NCBI GenBank assembly: GCA_905370385.1
Contig: CAJPKN010000074.1
Span: 1-7,306, forward strand
Length of the DNA: 7,306 bases
Reading direction: 5' to 3'
From: Stomatobaculum longum
GTDB taxonomy: Bacteria > Bacillota > Clostridia > Lachnospirales > Lachnospiraceae
The notes beneath the pieces were generated by a model, which did no database searches, was not told the DNA's origin, and worked only from the letters and a program-made list of their open reading frames with translations. The position numbers were made by a program, and so were the translations under genes. Below are positions 6,918 to 7,306 of the stretch, one piece after another (position 1 is the stretch's first letter; every line of letters begins with the position of its first letter).

Positions 6918-6939
6918 GGCAGAGAAAAATCCCTATACT
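6911..6939 (+). promoter_or_regulatory. rex promoter (sigma-A type)
   Basis: The -35 is a perfect TTGACA (6911-6916), followed by a 17-nt spacer and -10 TATACT (6934-6939), one base from consensus. Transcription should start near 6946, leaving about 55 nt of leader. A small inverted repeat, CTTA-CAAAC-TAAG (6938-6950), covers the start point, but it is too short to name as an operator. The -35 is shared with the ABC-F promoter on the other strand. Confidence 0.87.
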
Positions 6940-7000
6940 TACAAACTAAGCGTAATACTGCTACTGGGTTTTAAGACGTAAGAAAGTAGGAAGTGAAAGT

Positions 7001-7306
7001 TTGAAGGACAAAGTATCCTCGGCGGTCATTCAACGTCTGCCACGCTACTATCGATATCTCTCGGATTTGCTGGAAGAGAACGTGGACCGCATCTCCTCAA
7101 GCGATCTTGCGGCGCGCATGCATGTCACGGCTTCGCAGATTCGTCAGGATTTGAATACCTTCGGCGGTTTCGGACAGCAGGGCTACGGCTATCATGTGGA
7201 GCATTTACATGCCGAAATCGGAAAGCTGCTCGGCATCGATCAGCAAAAATATATTGTCATCATCGGCGCCGGCCACCTGGGACAGGCGCTCGCAAATTAT
7301 CAGAAT
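7001..7306 (+). CDS. rex: redox-sensing transcriptional repressor Rex, N-terminal part (runs off the window)
   Basis: The first 102 codons of Rex, a homodimeric repressor that leaves DNA when NADH binds and so switches on fermentation and anaerobic respiration genes. The N-terminal winged helix (1-80) carries RLPRYYRYL (12-20) and the highly characteristic recognition-helix and wing region SQIRQDLNTFGGFGQQGYGY (45-64). The NAD(H)-binding Rossmann domain begins at about 83, with GAGHLG at 89-94. Full-length Rex is about 210 residues, so half is outside the window. The start is TTG at 7001: AGGAAGTG (6988-6995) lies just upstream, no ATG or GTG occurs in frame back to the stop at 6953, and the protein then begins KDKVSSAVIQRLPRYY as other Rex proteins do. 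It is divergent from the ABC-F gene. No good match to the Rex operator is seen in its promoter. Confidence 0.96.
   Translation, partial: MKDKVSSAVIQRLPRYYRYLSDLLEENVDRISSSDLAARMHVTASQIRQDLNTFGGFGQQGYGYHVEHLHAEIGKLLGIDQQKYIVIIGAGHLGQALANYQN

Overview
This window is a mostly housekeeping stretch of a low-to-moderate GC Gram-positive genome. I infer Bacillota, class Clostridia, probably a Lachnospiraceae-like organism. The reasons are AGGAGG-type Shine-Dalgarno sites before almost every gene, sigma-A-type promoters with 17-nt spacers, a TTG-started Rex repressor, PurB and PurA with clostridial-looking active-site motifs, and a YdiF-type ABC-F protein beside rex, as in Bacillus. Genus cannot be fixed from the sequence alone.

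Layout. Positions 1-94 hold a probable promoter and a short leader. A co-directional plus-strand cluster follows: purB (95-1534), purA (1559-2845) and a flotillin-like scaffold gene (2899-4548). Gaps of 24 and 53 nt with no visible terminator suggest one transcript. The cluster ends at a perfect 17-bp inverted repeat (4562-4602), A-rich on one flank and T-rich on the other, so it can terminate transcription from both sides. Converging on it from the right, on the minus strand, are an ABC-F ATPase gene (4925-6844) and, 23 nt downstream of it, a small two-helix membrane protein gene (4716-4901). To the right of the ABC-F gene, rex runs on the plus strand from 7001 and leaves the window after 102 codons.

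Functionally, PurA and PurB together carry out the two-step conversion of IMP to AMP, and PurB also acts earlier in de novo purine synthesis. The flotillin is a membrane-microdomain scaffold with a long hydrophilic coiled coil built partly from 11-residue repeats. The ABC-F protein is a soluble ribosome-associated ATPase. Rex is the NADH/NAD+-sensing repressor of anaerobic metabolism genes.

The most striking regulatory structure is the 156-bp gap between the ABC-F and rex starts. It carries two near-consensus divergent promoters whose -35 boxes occupy the same seven bases, so two polymerases should not be able to sit there at once. Otherwise I see no defence system, mobile element, CRISPR array or RNA gene. 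Nothing here amounts to a clearly new multi-gene system.
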